DNA from: an uncultured beta proteobacterium
GTDB lineage: Bacteria > Pseudomonadota > Gammaproteobacteria > Burkholderiales > Burkholderiaceae_C
DNA: 46,735 bases
Direction: 5' to 3'
NCBI GenBank assembly: GCA_903873485.1
Contig: CAIQOO010000157.1
Location: forward strand, 1-46,735
Below the pieces are notes generated by a model, which was not told the origin of the DNA, searched no databases, and was given only the letters and a program-made list of their open reading frames with translations. Position numbers and translations under genes: made by a program. Of the stretch, positions 26,028 through 35,452 are shown in pieces; position 1 is the first letter of the stretch, and every line of letters starts with the position of its first letter.

Positions 26028-27398
26028 CTACTGTGCACCTTTGCCCATCAGTACCACACCGACCGTTTCAAACAACACAAGAATGTCCAGAAACAAGGAG
26101 TGATTCTTGACGTAATACAGGTCATATTGAAGCTTTTCTGCCGAATCCTCCACCGAAGCACCGTACTGGTAACGCACCTGGGCCCAACCCGTCACGCCCG
26201 GCTTGACGCTATGGCGCACCGCATAGTAGGGAATTTGCTGGGTCAGTTGATCGACAAAAAAGGGCCGCTCCGGGCGTGGCCCAACCAGACTCATGGTGCC
26301 ACCGAGCACGCTGAACAATTGCGGCAATTCGTCGATGCGCAATTTGCGGATGATTTTTCCGACCCGGGTGATGCGGTCGTCTTGCGCACTGGCCCAGCGC
26401 GGCTTGCCATCTTTTTCGGCATCCGCGCGCATGCTGCGAAATTTCACGACATTGAAAAGCCGACCGTTCAGCCCGACACGTTCCTGAAAATAAAAGAGCG
26501 GAAAACCGCTCTCCAGCACAATCAAGACAGCCGCGATCAGCATGATCGGCAAAGTCAGCACCAGCAGCAGCGCAGAGCAAACGATGTCAAACATCCGCTT
26601 GACCACACTGCGCAGCCAGCTCGAACCAAACCCGTCGCCAAAAATCAGCCAGCCGGCCGACACCGATTCGAGCCTGATTTGCCCCAGTGTGCGTTCAAAA
26701 TGGGTGGCAATATCAACCACCTTCACCCCCTTCACCTTGCAATCGAGCAACTCGCGCATGGGCATGGCGCCGCCACGGCGCTCGGTCAGGGCCACCACAA
26801 TCTCGTCAACCTGCTGATCCATCACAATATCGGTGAGCGAATTGGTCATGGACAGCAACCCCCAGGCGGTATCCTTGGCATCGGCTTCATTAGGCCCTGC
26901 GTAATACCCGATCAAATCAACATTCGGGTCTGCCTGCGTCAATGCGGCGCCCACCATCTTGGCTCGCTCGCCAATTCCAAAGATCAGCACACGCTGGCGC
27001 AGCATCGCCGATTTTTTGGTATGAATTGCATAAACCCGCAACATCAGCAACACCAGCACCATGGCGGCCAGCGTCAAGCCAAAGGACATGGGTTCCTGCA
27101 TGCCACGAGAAACCGAGTATGCCAAAGGCAGCATCAAAAGCCACACCAGCAAACTGCGCGCCGCTGTCTGAACCAATGACCGGTTGCTGCCACGCTGGTA
27201 AAAGCCCAGCGCCCCGCTCAACAGCAACAAACCCGCTGCCAGGGTGAAATACGTCGCCAGCAATGAGGGGAAAGCCAGCGCAGGATCGCCAACCCTTGAC
27301 ATCACCAAAGACAGCAACGCCAGCAGCAGCAAGCTCAGGTCAAAACAAATCTGGAGCAGCGTGCGTTTGTGAAAATAATGGTTGAATATCTTGATCAT
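26028..27398 (-). CDS. Sugar-phosphate transferase, TIGR03013 type (XrtA-associated, undecaprenyl-phosphate primed)
   Basis: This 456-residue membrane enzyme would start repeat-unit synthesis by moving a sugar-phosphate from a nucleotide sugar to undecaprenyl phosphate. MIKIFNHYFHKRTLLQ is the family's usual N-terminus, which is why I choose ATG 27398 over the upstream GTG codons. Four N-terminal spans are followed by a Rossmann-like domain (VLIFGIGERAKMVG). The bacterial sugar transferase domain runs from about residue 265: KRMFDIVCSALLLVLTLP, FYFQERVGLNGRLFNVVKFRSMR, LRIDELPQLFSVLGGTMSLV, GPRPERPFF and VKPGVTGWAQVRYQYGAS. Confidence 0.93.
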   Translation of the reverse strand: MIKIFNHYFHKRTLLQICFDLSLLLLALLSLVMSRVGDPALAFPSLLATYFTLAAGLLLLSGALGFYQRGSNRSLVQTAARSLLVWLLMLPLAYSVSRGMQEPMSFGLTLAAMVLVLLMLRVYAIHTKKSAMLRQRVLIFGIGERAKMVGAALTQADPNVDLIGYYAGPNEADAKDTAWGLLSMTNSLTDIVMDQQVDEIVVALTERRGGAMPMRELLDCKVKGVKVVDIATHFERTLGQIRLESVSAGWLIFGDGFGSSWLRSVVKRMFDIVCSALLLVLTLPIMLIAAVLIVLESGFPLFYFQERVGLNGRLFNVVKFRSMRADAEKDGKPRWASAQDDRITRVGKIIRKLRIDELPQLFSVLGGTMSLVGPRPERPFFVDQLTQQIPYYAVRHSVKPGVTGWAQVRYQYGASVEDSAEKLQYDLYYVKNHSLFLDILVLFETVGVVLMGKGAQ

Positions 27399-27466
27399 GG
27401 TGGACACCACAGTTCAATCTCAGGAACCGCAGTGCAAAGCGGCGTCGGGCGGTCGGCAGACATGGT

Positions 27467-28789
27467 TTAACGACCAATTGCAAAATACTCAAAGCTCAGA
27501 CTGCGCAGCAATTTTGGATCGTAAAGATTGCGGCCATCAAAAATGACCGGGTTGTTCAACTTCTCTTTTATGCCCGCAAAGTCGGGGCTGCGAAACTCTT
27601 TCCACTCGGTCACAATGATCAGGGCATCCGCCCCTGCCAGCGCAGCGGTCTGGCTCTTGGCATAAGACAAGGCCGGTGTGTCAGGAAAACAATGCGCGGC
27701 CTCTGGCATGGCAACCGGATCATAGGCCGTCACCGTGGCACCTGCGGCGATCAGGTCCTTGATCACTTCGCGGCTGGTCGCCTCGCGCATGTCGTCCGTA
27801 TTGGCCTTGAAAGCCAGCCCCCAAAGCGCAAAATGCAGGCCCTTGAGGTTGTCGCCAAAGCGGGCCTTGACTTTGCTGCCGAGAACATGTTTTTGCGCGT
27901 TGTTTGCCGCTTCAACGGCGTTGAGCACCTTCAGGTCAATGCCGGCATCATCGATGGCGGTTTTGATCAAGGCCTTCACATCCTTGGGAAAACACGAGCC
28001 GCCATAGCCGGCACCGGCATACAAAAAGTCATGCCCGATACGCGGGTCGCTGCCAATGCCGCGGCGAACGCTCTCAATGTCGGCACCTAATTTTTCCGCC
28101 AGATTGGCCAGTTCGTTCATGAAACTGATGCGTGTCGCCAGCATCGCGTTGGCCGCATATTTAGTCAGTTCGGCACTGCGGATGTCCATCAAGACGAGCC
28201 GGTCACGGTTGCGCTGAAACGGTGCATACAGTGCCCGCATGGTCAGCGCCGCCTGCTCGTCATCACAGCCGACCACGATGCGGTCAGGTTTCATGAAATC
28301 GTCAATGGCGGCACCTTCTTTGAGGAATTCAGGGTTCGACACGACACTGAATGGCATGCTGATGCCACGTTTTTCAAGCTCTTGGGCAATCGCCGCCTTG
28401 ACGGCATCGGCAGTGCCGACCGGCACCGTGCTTTTGTCAACCACCACTTTGTAATCGGTCATGTAGCGCCCGATGCTGCGGGCAGCAGCCGTGACGTATT
28501 TCATGTCAGCCGAGCCGTCTTCATCAGGTGGTGTACCCACCGCAATAAACTGAACCGTGCCAAAGTGCGCCGCACGTTCCACGTTGGTGGTGAAGTCAAG
28601 CCGACCGGCCGCCACGTTGCGCCGAACCATGTCTTGCAGACCTGGTTCGAATATGGGAATGCCACCCTGTTTGAGTATTTTGATCTTGGCTGGGTCAACA
28701 TCCAGACACAACACGTCGTTTCCAACTTCTGCCAGACAAGCGCCCGATACCAGGCCCACATAGCCAGTACCGATAACGGTAATTTTCAT
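27467..28789 (-). CDS. ugd: UDP-glucose 6-dehydrogenase
   Basis: Oxidises UDP-glucose to UDP-glucuronate, a donor for acidic exopolysaccharide. The NAD-binding motif is [36 protein letters not shown] and [13 protein letters not shown] follow, and the catalytic Cys lies in [14 protein letters not shown] near residue 265. The C-terminal UDP-binding part contains [16 protein letters not shown] and FDGRNLYDP. The length of 440 is normal. It lies between the sugar transferase and the polymerase-like gene and fits sugar supply for this locus. Confidence 0.96.
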   Translation of the reverse strand: MKITVIGTGYVGLVSGACLAEVGNDVLCLDVDPAKIKILKQGGIPIFEPGLQDMVRRNVAAGRLDFTTNVERAAHFGTVQFIAVGTPPDEDGSADMKYVTAAARSIGRYMTDYKVVVDKSTVPVGTADAVKAAIAQELEKRGISMPFSVVSNPEFLKEGAAIDDFMKPDRIVVGCDDEQAALTMRALYAPFQRNRDRLVLMDIRSAELTKYAANAMLATRISFMNELANLAEKLGADIESVRRGIGSDPRIGHDFLYAGAGYGGSCFPKDVKALIKTAIDDAGIDLKVLNAVEAANNAQKHVLGSKVKARFGDNLKGLHFALWGLAFKANTDDMREATSREVIKDLIAAGATVTAYDPVAMPEAAHCFPDTPALSYAKSQTAALAGADALIIVTEWKEFRSPDFAGIKEKLNNPVIFDGRNLYDPKLLRSLSFEYFAIGR

Positions 28790-28846
28790 GAATCGATCCC
28801 TTTGTAACCGTAAAACTTTGTAACATTATCATCAGAAAAAACAAAA

Positions 28847-30811
28847 CTACGGCACCACAATCCGATTCGCATGATTTTGCGTTGTTATTTGAGCACCGAC
28901 CAAAATTAACAGATAAAACAAAAAAGCCACGCGCGGAACATCCATCACGCTGCTGACCAAGCCGACCAACAAGATGCCGGTCAACGCGGTTACCAGATAA
29001 ACTGAAAATGGCTCCCGCCGGGCAACACCAAAGAGCAGATGCCAGCCAACGGCAGCCACCGGTAGCAGCAACAGCAAAAGGCCAATAATTCCCCGCTCCA
29101 CCAGAACTTCCAGATAAAAATTGTCCAGATGCCAGGGTACAAAATAAGACTGTGCAGCAGGAAACCAATGCGCCAGTCCCCGCGAGAAGTCACCATTTTT
29201 CAGCACCGACACCCCGTTTGGGCCAATCAAATCAATGCGGTCGAAGTCGGCACCAACACCGGCTTGGGCAATCCCCAACGAGAACATCATCAAACGCGGG
29301 GCAAACCATGCACCCTGGCTCAACGGCGGCCCCTCAAGATCAATCAAGATCGGTTGCCAAACCGCAGTGCCGTCAAGCTGCGCCGGTTTCAGCTTGTGAT
29401 AGGCGAATTTGCAAACGCGGTCATAGAGCAGATGACGTTCGCACAAAAAAAGCTCGATCAAGACTTCGTCGCGCACCCGTGCATCCATCTGAACCCGATA
29501 CTGCCCCGACGGCACCGGGTCAACACGCTGGGTCAGTTCAAACTGTCCGGCCAACTCAGCGCGGGTTTTGGGACCATCCAGCGTCACAAACGTGTTGGTG
29601 GCCGCAGGCGCTGCAAGCTCACGGTGCCAGCGCAGGCGGCCCGAAAACTCCCGGCGCGCCACTTGGGCTGCATAGTGCGCAGGCAGCCGTCCCAGGCCCA
29701 GCCCAACAGCCAACTCGGCAGGTTGCGCCAGCAGCCCGATACCATTGCGCCAGTGCTGGAGTCGGCTACCGAAGTCTTGCCGGGTATCGGCCAGCCGCTC
29801 GGCCATGAAGTCACCACTGCCCAACACCATCACCACCTCTGCCAGCAGCGCCACTGACAAGAACAGCGCCCCTTTGGATCGCCATCCCGAAATCCAGCGG
29901 GAGTGGCGCAGGCGGTCAACAAGCGTCCGAACTACAGCACCCTGTTGTTGCACCCATAGCAACACCCCCAGCATCAGCAAGGGTGCTGCGACCGCCAGAT
30001 ACACCCCGCGTGCAAAAGTTGTCAGAGCGGCGTAAACCACCAGCAGGGTCAACACAGCCGCAGCCAGCCAGCCAAGCGGATGACGCGCCTGCCGCAGCGC
30101 CCAAAAGGCAAACGGGCTTGCCAGGGCCAGATAGGCATCAATGGCAGCACCACCGACATGCATCTCCCAAAACAGCGCCACCGTGCGGTAATGCAACGAA
30201 AAGTCGAACACGCCCGGAAACGCGATGCGCTCCCACAAGACCGCAACGGCTACCACGGTTAACCCGGCCACCATGCCCATCGCCAGCCGCTGACATGCCA
30301 GCGTCTGATGGCCAACCATGTCACGGCGCAACAAAGGAGCCATGAGCAACGCGAACCCCAGGCTTTTGAACACGCGCAGGCTGTTGGATGCTGTCGTGTA
30401 GTCGGCAAACCAGTCGATCGAGACATCCCCGGCATCGGCAAAACCCCGCAACAGCCCGTGCAAGCCAAACAGTCCGATCAGCACCAGGCAGCCCGACAGG
30501 GGATCAAAAAACCGGGTTGCAGTACCTGCGCGGTACCCGGCAAGCAGGCTGAAGTAGCCACCGGCCAGGGTGGCCAGCAGCAAAATGTCGAATTCCTCAA
30601 CCATCAGCCAGCCGGTCCACGGCGCGAAATTGAGCAGCGGACACAAGGCCGGCACGGCAAACAGCCATATCAGCGGTCGCCACGCCACCAGCAGGCACCA
30701 CATCAGGAACAGCAACAACACAGATACCGGCCACAGCGGGTGTTGCCAGGCCAGCATGGCACCGCCCAGCAGACTGCCCAGCGCCACCACAAGCCAGGCC
30801 AGCCGGATCAT
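28847..30811 (-). CDS. O-antigen polymerase/ligase-like membrane protein (Wzy/WaaL type) with a large soluble insert
   Basis: A 654-residue protein with about ten N-terminal spans and two or three at the C-terminus. TTFARGVYLAVAAPLLMLGVLLW and the long periplasmic loop that follows fit the Wzy_C/O-antigen ligase family. Between residues ~380 and ~555 lies a hydrophilic, beta-rich segment (TNTFVTLDGPKTRAELAGQF, PSGQYRVQMDARVRDEVLIE, SVLKNGDFSRGLAHWFPAAQ) that resembles a carbohydrate-binding jelly-roll fold inserted in the main loop. It would polymerise or transfer the polysaccharide. The gene starts 9 bp after the PLP decarboxylase gene. Confidence 0.8.
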   Translation of the reverse strand: MIRLAWLVVALGSLLGGAMLAWQHPLWPVSVLLLFLMWCLLVAWRPLIWLFAVPALCPLLNFAPWTGWLMVEEFDILLLATLAGGYFSLLAGYRAGTATRFFDPLSGCLVLIGLFGLHGLLRGFADAGDVSIDWFADYTTASNSLRVFKSLGFALLMAPLLRRDMVGHQTLACQRLAMGMVAGLTVVAVAVLWERIAFPGVFDFSLHYRTVALFWEMHVGGAAIDAYLALASPFAFWALRQARHPLGWLAAAVLTLLVVYAALTTFARGVYLAVAAPLLMLGVLLWVQQQGAVVRTLVDRLRHSRWISGWRSKGALFLSVALLAEVVMVLGSGDFMAERLADTRQDFGSRLQHWRNGIGLLAQPAELAVGLGLGRLPAHYAAQVARREFSGRLRWHRELAAPAATNTFVTLDGPKTRAELAGQFELTQRVDPVPSGQYRVQMDARVRDEVLIELFLCERHLLYDRVCKFAYHKLKPAQLDGTAVWQPILIDLEGPPLSQGAWFAPRLMMFSLGIAQAGVGADFDRIDLIGPNGVSVLKNGDFSRGLAHWFPAAQSYFVPWHLDNFYLEVLVERGIIGLLLLLLPVAAVGWHLLFGVARREPFSVYLVTALTGILLVGLVSSVMDVPRVAFLFYLLILVGAQITTQNHANRIVVP

Positions 30812-30820
30812 CCGCGCCCT

Positions 30821-32074
30821 TCAGACCAATACTTCAACACAGGCCGGATGCGCCAGAAAGTTTTGCGGACTGGCGCTTGCGCCATAGGCGCCAGACTGAA
30901 ACACCACCACCAGATCTCCTGGCTGCGCGACTGCCAGGTTCATGTGGTCGGCCAGCACATCCAGCGGTGAGCACGACGGCCCCACCACCGAAGCGGTTTC
31001 GCGTGCCGTGGCATCCATCAAATTGCCAATGGCCACCGGATAGTTCTTGCGCAGCACCTGGCCAAAGTTGCCGCTGGCAGCCAAATGGTGGTGCAAGCCG
31101 CCGTCTGTCACCAGAAAAACCTTGCCCCTTGACACCTTGCGGTCGATCACCCGCGCCACATAAACACCCGCTTCACCCACCAGGTAGCGGCCCAGCTCCA
31201 GCACCAGGGCGGCCCCGGGAAATTCGGTCTGCGCCCGTTGCGCCAGATGCGCCAGCGTGCCGCCAATCGGCGCCAGTTCCAGATGTCGCTCGCCAGGAAA
31301 ATAGGGAATGCCCAGGCCACCGCCAAGATTGACCACCCGGATCGGTCCGGGTGCCTTGGCTGCCAGACGCAAGGCCAACTCATAAGATTTTTGCAGGGCT
31401 TCGGCAATCGCCTGCGCACGCAGGCTTTGCGAGCCGGCATACAAATGGAAACCTTCAAAGCCCAGACCGGCTCGCCCGATATCGGCCAACAAAGCCGGCA
31501 CCTGCTCCACATCGACGCCAAACTGCCGGGCACCGCCGCCCATCTTCAGGCCCGAATGTTTCAGCTCAAAGTCGGGGTTGACGCGCACCAGCACCCGGGC
31601 CGGCCACCCCAGTTCACGCGCCATGGCTTGCAGCAAGGGCACTTCGCGAAACGATTCAATGCTGATCAACACATTGGCCGCCACCGCCTGGCGCAATTCA
31701 GCCTCGCGCTTGCCCGGGCCGGCAAAGCTGATGCTCGATGGACTGGCACCCGCCTCTAACGCGACTTTGAGTTCGCCCGCCGAAGCCACATCAACACCAT
31801 CGACCAGTCCCACCATCCAACTGAGCAAGGCCGGCATCGGGTTGGCCTTCATGGCGTAATGCAAGCGCACCGTGCCGGGCAGCAGCGCGCGCAGTTCAGC
31901 CACTCGGGCTTGAATCAACGCCCGGTCATAAGCGTAGAAAGGGGTTTGACCAACACGCGCCGCCAGCCGCGACAACGGTTCGCCGCCGACCACCAACTCG
32001 CCGCAGCAAACGGCAAACTGGGTCATTGGCGCATGAACGGGCAGCGCAGATATTGGCACTGGCATGGCTGGCAT
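30821..32074 (-). CDS. PLP-dependent decarboxylase, XrtA/exosortase A-associated (TIGR03099 type)
   Basis: A fold-type III enzyme related to diaminopimelate/ornithine decarboxylases, 417 residues. The PLP lysine is in LHYAMKANP (K76). The phosphate-binding glycine loop is VNLGGGLGIPYF, and the C-terminal active-site Cys segment is VVGPSCSPLDVLADH. FYAYDRALIQARV at the N-terminus is typical. It stands next to an AMP-forming ligase, two hydrolases and an ACP, the conserved but uncharacterised XrtA-associated block. The substrate is unknown; an amino acid bound to carrier or CoA is a reasonable guess. I used the first ATG (32074), 24 bp after the ligase stop. Confidence 0.92.
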   Translation of the reverse strand: MPAMPVPISALPVHAPMTQFAVCCGELVVGGEPLSRLAARVGQTPFYAYDRALIQARVAELRALLPGTVRLHYAMKANPMPALLSWMVGLVDGVDVASAGELKVALEAGASPSSISFAGPGKREAELRQAVAANVLISIESFREVPLLQAMARELGWPARVLVRVNPDFELKHSGLKMGGGARQFGVDVEQVPALLADIGRAGLGFEGFHLYAGSQSLRAQAIAEALQKSYELALRLAAKAPGPIRVVNLGGGLGIPYFPGERHLELAPIGGTLAHLAQRAQTEFPGAALVLELGRYLVGEAGVYVARVIDRKVSRGKVFLVTDGGLHHHLAASGNFGQVLRKNYPVAIGNLMDATARETASVVGPSCSPLDVLADHMNLAVAQPGDLVVVFQSGAYGASASPQNFLAHPACVEVLV

Positions 32075-32098
32075 TGACTCGGTGAATCCCGCCTAAGC

Positions 32099-33706
32099 TC
32101 AAACACCGTGGCGTTGCCGCCACTGCGCTTTGAGCCATTGCCGGTCAATCTTGCCGTTGGGGTTGCGCGGCAGCGGCCCGGCGACCACTTCGATGCCCGC
32201 CGGAAGCATGTAGGCCGGCAGCCTGACGCGACAGGCATTCCATAGGTCATTTAGGCCTCCAGCCCTTACTGTGTCTGCGCTGGTAGCTATCACTTGAATA
32301 GCATTCCCACGCTCTGGATGGGTCACCCCAAAGGCTGCGCATTCGCCCACCAGACCGGTGTCGTAGAGCACTTGTTCGACCTCTGCCGGGCTGACCCGGT
32401 AGCCCGATATTTTCATCATGTCGTCGCTGCGACCGAGAAAATACAAAAATCCGTCGGCATCCCGGCGCACCGTGTCGCCCGAGAAAACCGCATACTCGGG
32501 CAACTGCAGGCCAGACTGGCTGGCGCTGGTCTGGGCCGTCAAAGGTTTGTAGCGCTCTGCGGTAGCGGCGGCATCGTTCCAATATCCCAGCCCCACCAGT
32601 GCCCCCCGATGCACCAGTTCGCCCGGCTCGTCGGCAGCACACACCGAGCCATCCGGGCGCAGCACCAGGATCTCGGCGTTGGGAATCGCTTTGCCAATCG
32701 AGTCCGGGCGACGGTCAAGCTCTTCGGGTGGCAGATAGGTTGAGCGAAACGCCTCGGTCAGGCCGTACATCAAAAACGGCCTGGCTTGCGGCACGCGACG
32801 ACGCAGCACCTGCAGCGTCTCACGCGGCATGTGTCCGCCAGTGCTGGCGAAATAGCGCAGATGCAAGCCAATGCCGGACGGCCATTCGAGCGGGGCGAGC
32901 TGCAGGTACAAGGGCGGCACCGCCGTCAGGCCGGTCACCTGGTGCCGCTCAAGCGCCAGCAACACATCGCGCGGCATCAAATAATTGAGCAGCACCACCT
33001 GCGCGCCCACATGAAAAGCGGTGGTGAGTTGGCTAAAGCCGGCATCAAACGACAGCGGCAGCGCCGCCAGCAGCCGGTCGTGCGCATGATTTTCGAGGTA
33101 ACTGGCGACACTTTTGGCACCCGCCACCAGGTTGCGATGCGACAGCATCACGCCTTTGGGCTGTCCGGTGCTGCCCGAGGTGTACAAAATCGCCGCCAGA
33201 TCGGCATCAATCACCCGATGCATCTGGCACGGCGCTGCGGCAAGCAGATCGGCCCACTGGATCAGATTCAGGCCAGCCAATGAACCAGGCGCAGTGCCGG
33301 TCAGCACCACATGTTGCAGTTCAGGGCAACCGGTCAGGGCTGGCAGCAGCAACGGCAGCCGCTCGATTGAGGTGACCAGCACGCGGGCACCACAGTTTCG
33401 CAAAATATAGGCCACCTGATCAGGCTTGAGCAGCGCATTGACCGGCACCAGCACCAGACCCGCCATCGGCGCGGCAAAACTGGCGATCACCGTCTCAAAT
33501 CGTTTTTCCAGATATAACGCCAGGCGCTCGCCGCGCGCCAGCCCCAGTTGCATCAAACCGGCGGCGCACTGCTCGACGGCCAGTGCCAGCTCGGCGTAGT
33601 TCAGACTGGCGCTGCCGCCCGCCAACGCCAGCGCCGATGCCTGCGGCGTGCGCTCAGCGGACAACACCAACAGTTCATGCAGCAGAGATGATTCATTCAT
33701 AAGCAT
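32099..33706 (-). CDS. AMP-forming acyl-CoA ligase/synthetase, XrtA-associated (TIGR03098 type)
   Basis: A 535-residue adenylate-forming enzyme. The ATP-binding loop is AAILYTSGSTGQPKGVMLSH, then FMYGLTEAFRST and GDTVRRDADGFLYFLGRSDD followed by MMKISGYRVSPAEVEQVL. The catalytic lysine is in PRNPNGKIDRQWL. It would activate a carboxylic acid for loading on CoA or the ACP (35453-35713). Codons around 32250-32303 are supplied by a copy of the ~50-bp dispersed repeat, which keeps the frame and encodes AIQVIATSADTVRAGGLND in a surface loop of the C-terminal subdomain. Confidence 0.93.
   Translation of the reverse strand: MLMNESSLLHELLVLSAERTPQASALALAGGSASLNYAELALAVEQCAAGLMQLGLARGERLALYLEKRFETVIASFAAPMAGLVLVPVNALLKPDQVAYILRNCGARVLVTSIERLPLLLPALTGCPELQHVVLTGTAPGSLAGLNLIQWADLLAAAPCQMHRVIDADLAAILYTSGSTGQPKGVMLSHRNLVAGAKSVASYLENHAHDRLLAALPLSFDAGFSQLTTAFHVGAQVVLLNYLMPRDVLLALERHQVTGLTAVPPLYLQLAPLEWPSGIGLHLRYFASTGGHMPRETLQVLRRRVPQARPFLMYGLTEAFRSTYLPPEELDRRPDSIGKAIPNAEILVLRPDGSVCAADEPGELVHRGALVGLGYWNDAAATAERYKPLTAQTSASQSGLQLPEYAVFSGDTVRRDADGFLYFLGRSDDMMKISGYRVSPAEVEQVLYDTGLVGECAAFGVTHPERGNAIQVIATSADTVRAGGLNDLWNACRVRLPAYMLPAGIEVVAGPLPRNPNGKIDRQWLKAQWRQRHGV
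32250..32303 (+). repeat. Copy F of the ~50-bp dispersed repeat, inside the acyl-CoA ligase gene
   Basis: TTTAGGCCTCCAGCCCTTAC, then TCTGCGCTGGTAGCTATCACTTGAATAGC on the plus strand. The match to intergenic copies D, H and I is clear. It is antisense to the ligase gene and read through in frame without a stop. Confidence 0.9.
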
Positions 33707-33745
33707 GCATCTTAACGACTGGCAAGCAGGATAAGAACACGGGTT

Positions 33746-34603
33746 TCAAGCGCTGGCATCCAGGCTGGTCATCCAACTCAGCACCGCCTGCTCGACCTCG
33801 GCACGCCACACGGCCTTTGAAAAAGTGTGGTCGGCCTGGGCCACATCGACCCGGCTCAGGCCCGGGCGCTGCAGCAGTCCGCGCCAGTCGCGATCGGTCA
33901 GTGCGCATTCGAGGAACTCTTTGGCGGTGTAATCGCCGCCACTCAGCAACAACAGCACCGGGCCGTTGAAATTGCGCAGGGCGCGGGCCATGCGCTGCTG
34001 AAACGTCGGCTCGGAGCCGACCATTTGCGGGCTTGGTCGCCAGGCCCGCAAGCTCTGCCACAAACCCCGCGCAGACGAGCGCCAGGCATATTGGCCCTGC
34101 CAAATGCTGCGCCAGAACTCAGGCTGCAGCAGGCGACTGACGTAATAATGTTTGATATGGGTTCGCGCCAGTGTGGTCTCGGAGCGGACCCAGGGGTTGA
34201 GCAAACACAGCCCGGCCAAACCCGCCTGCGGGTGCTGGCCACTGTAGAGCAGGGCCGCCGAAGCAGCGTCACACAAGCCCCAAAGCACCACCCGCTCAAC
34301 GCTTGGACAGGTGCGCCGCAGGGCATCAATGGCCACCCCGATATCGTCATCGACAACCTCAAAATGACGTACCTCGCCACTGCTGTCGCCCATGCCGCGG
34401 TAGTCAAAGCGCAACACCGGAAAACCGGCATCGGCCAGACAGCGCGCCAACAGCAAAAACTGGCGGTGGCTGCCAACCCGGTACTGGGGGCCACCGACCA
34501 ACATCACCAGCCCCAGCGCGCCAGCAGTTTCAGGCCGCGAGACGATGCCCAGCAGCGATTCGCCCTGGCAGTCCATCACCACTGGCACATCGGTAAAACT
34601 CAC
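33746..34603 (-). CDS. Alpha/beta hydrolase 1, exosortase A system-associated (TIGR03100 type)
   Basis: A 285-residue alpha/beta hydrolase: LVMLVGGPQYRVGSHRQF near the N-terminus, LRFDYRGMGDSSGE, then the nucleophile elbow VVLWGLCDAASAALL, where Cys replaces the usual Ser, and a C-terminal DHTFSKAVWR with the His. The start is GTG 34603, which overlaps the stop of hydrolase 2 as GTGA; an upstream in-frame ATG (34693) would lie inside hydrolase 2. The substrate is unknown. A thioesterase-like role on ACP- or CoA-bound intermediates fits the neighbourhood. Confidence 0.88.
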   Translation of the reverse strand: MSFTDVPVVMDCQGESLLGIVSRPETAGALGLVMLVGGPQYRVGSHRQFLLLARCLADAGFPVLRFDYRGMGDSSGEVRHFEVVDDDIGVAIDALRRTCPSVERVVLWGLCDAASAALLYSGQHPQAGLAGLCLLNPWVRSETTLARTHIKHYYVSRLLQPEFWRSIWQGQYAWRSSARGLWQSLRAWRPSPQMVGSEPTFQQRMARALRNFNGPVLLLLSGGDYTAKEFLECALTDRDWRGLLQRPGLSRVDVAQADHTFSKAVWRAEVEQAVLSWMTSLDASA

Positions 34604-35442
34604 GTCGAGTGCCCGGTTGCGGTGTGCGCCACCGCGTTCAGGCTGGCGGCCTGCAGTGCCGGGCAAGTTGGCGATGCGGCCACTTGCCAGCAAGCCGGCC
34701 CTTCAATGACGCTGGCCACGGCCTGGCAGCCGCCTGCCTGCCAGCGCAGCAGTTGCGCTGCCAAAGCGGGTGAAATGGCGGCATCTGGCGCATGCGACAA
34801 CTCAAGACAGCGCACATGGGCACCGGCACCCAAATCATCAAGCGTGGCCAGTGCCAAACCCCGGGCCAGTTTTGGCGACACCCGGTAACCCGCCACCTCC
34901 ACCAAATTCCCCAGCGCCAATTGCTGCAACAACTCTGCAACGCCAGCACCAGCACCCCCCCGCAGCATGTCGGCGGTCGGGCCAAGCCGCAAAAATTGCT
35001 TCAGATGCTGCTGCCCTGACACCACCGGTTGCCAAAACAGCAAATTGGCGGCAGCGGCCTGGCCGGCCAATTGCGCCGCCAGCAAGCAGCCAGAACGTAG
35101 ACCCCACAGCCACAACGGGCCGGTGATCCGGGCACGCAGCCAGTCGTGGGCCAGCATCACGTCATCGCGCCAGAGCGCCCAGGTGGCGTCTTCAAAGTCG
35201 CCCGCACTGTCACCGCAGCCATACAGGTCCATCTGCAGCACCGCAAATCCGGCACGCACAAACGCGCGCGACTGTTCTGCCACCAAGCGGCGCGACCGGT
35301 TCATCTCCTCGGCAAACGGATGGATATAGAGCAGCCCGGCACGCGCGTCATGCCCGCCCGGCGGCGCATGAAACAGGCAAAACCGCTGGCCCAGCGCTGC
35401 CTCCAGAAAAAAAGCCTGCGGCGCAACGGCTGCCCTGGTCAT
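34600..35442 (-). CDS. Alpha/beta hydrolase 2, exosortase A system-associated (TIGR03101 type)
   Basis: A 280-residue alpha/beta-hydrolase-fold protein: FCLFHAPPG, LLYIHPFAEEMNRSRRLVAEQSRAF, LQMDLYGCGDSAGDF, then the elbow LWLWGLRSGCLLAAQLAG, in which the nucleophile position of GxSxG reads Arg (GLRSG). I see no usual Ser at that place, so catalysis, if any, must differ. The start ATG 35442 lies 10 bp after the ACP stop; upstream in-frame ATGs fall inside the ACP gene. It is coupled to hydrolase 1. Confidence 0.87.
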   Translation of the reverse strand: MTRAAVAPQAFFLEAALGQRFCLFHAPPGGHDARAGLLYIHPFAEEMNRSRRLVAEQSRAFVRAGFAVLQMDLYGCGDSAGDFEDATWALWRDDVMLAHDWLRARITGPLWLWGLRSGCLLAAQLAGQAAAANLLFWQPVVSGQQHLKQFLRLGPTADMLRGGAGAGVAELLQQLALGNLVEVAGYRVSPKLARGLALATLDDLGAGAHVRCLELSHAPDAAISPALAAQLLRWQAGGCQAVASVIEGPACWQVAASPTCPALQAASLNAVAHTATGHST

Positions 35443-35452
35443 GGCCACTGCT

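Noticed and set aside
25788-27179. Long plus-strand open frame (463 codons) opposite the sugar transferase gene
   Set aside because: The minus strand encodes a clear TIGR03013-type enzyme. The plus frame is Gln/His/Arg-rich, with no domain, and is best explained as a shadow.
34604-34693. Upstream ATG start for hydrolase 1
   Set aside because: It would overlap hydrolase 2 by about 90 bp; the GTG at 34603 gives the usual short overlap and the family-like N-terminus.
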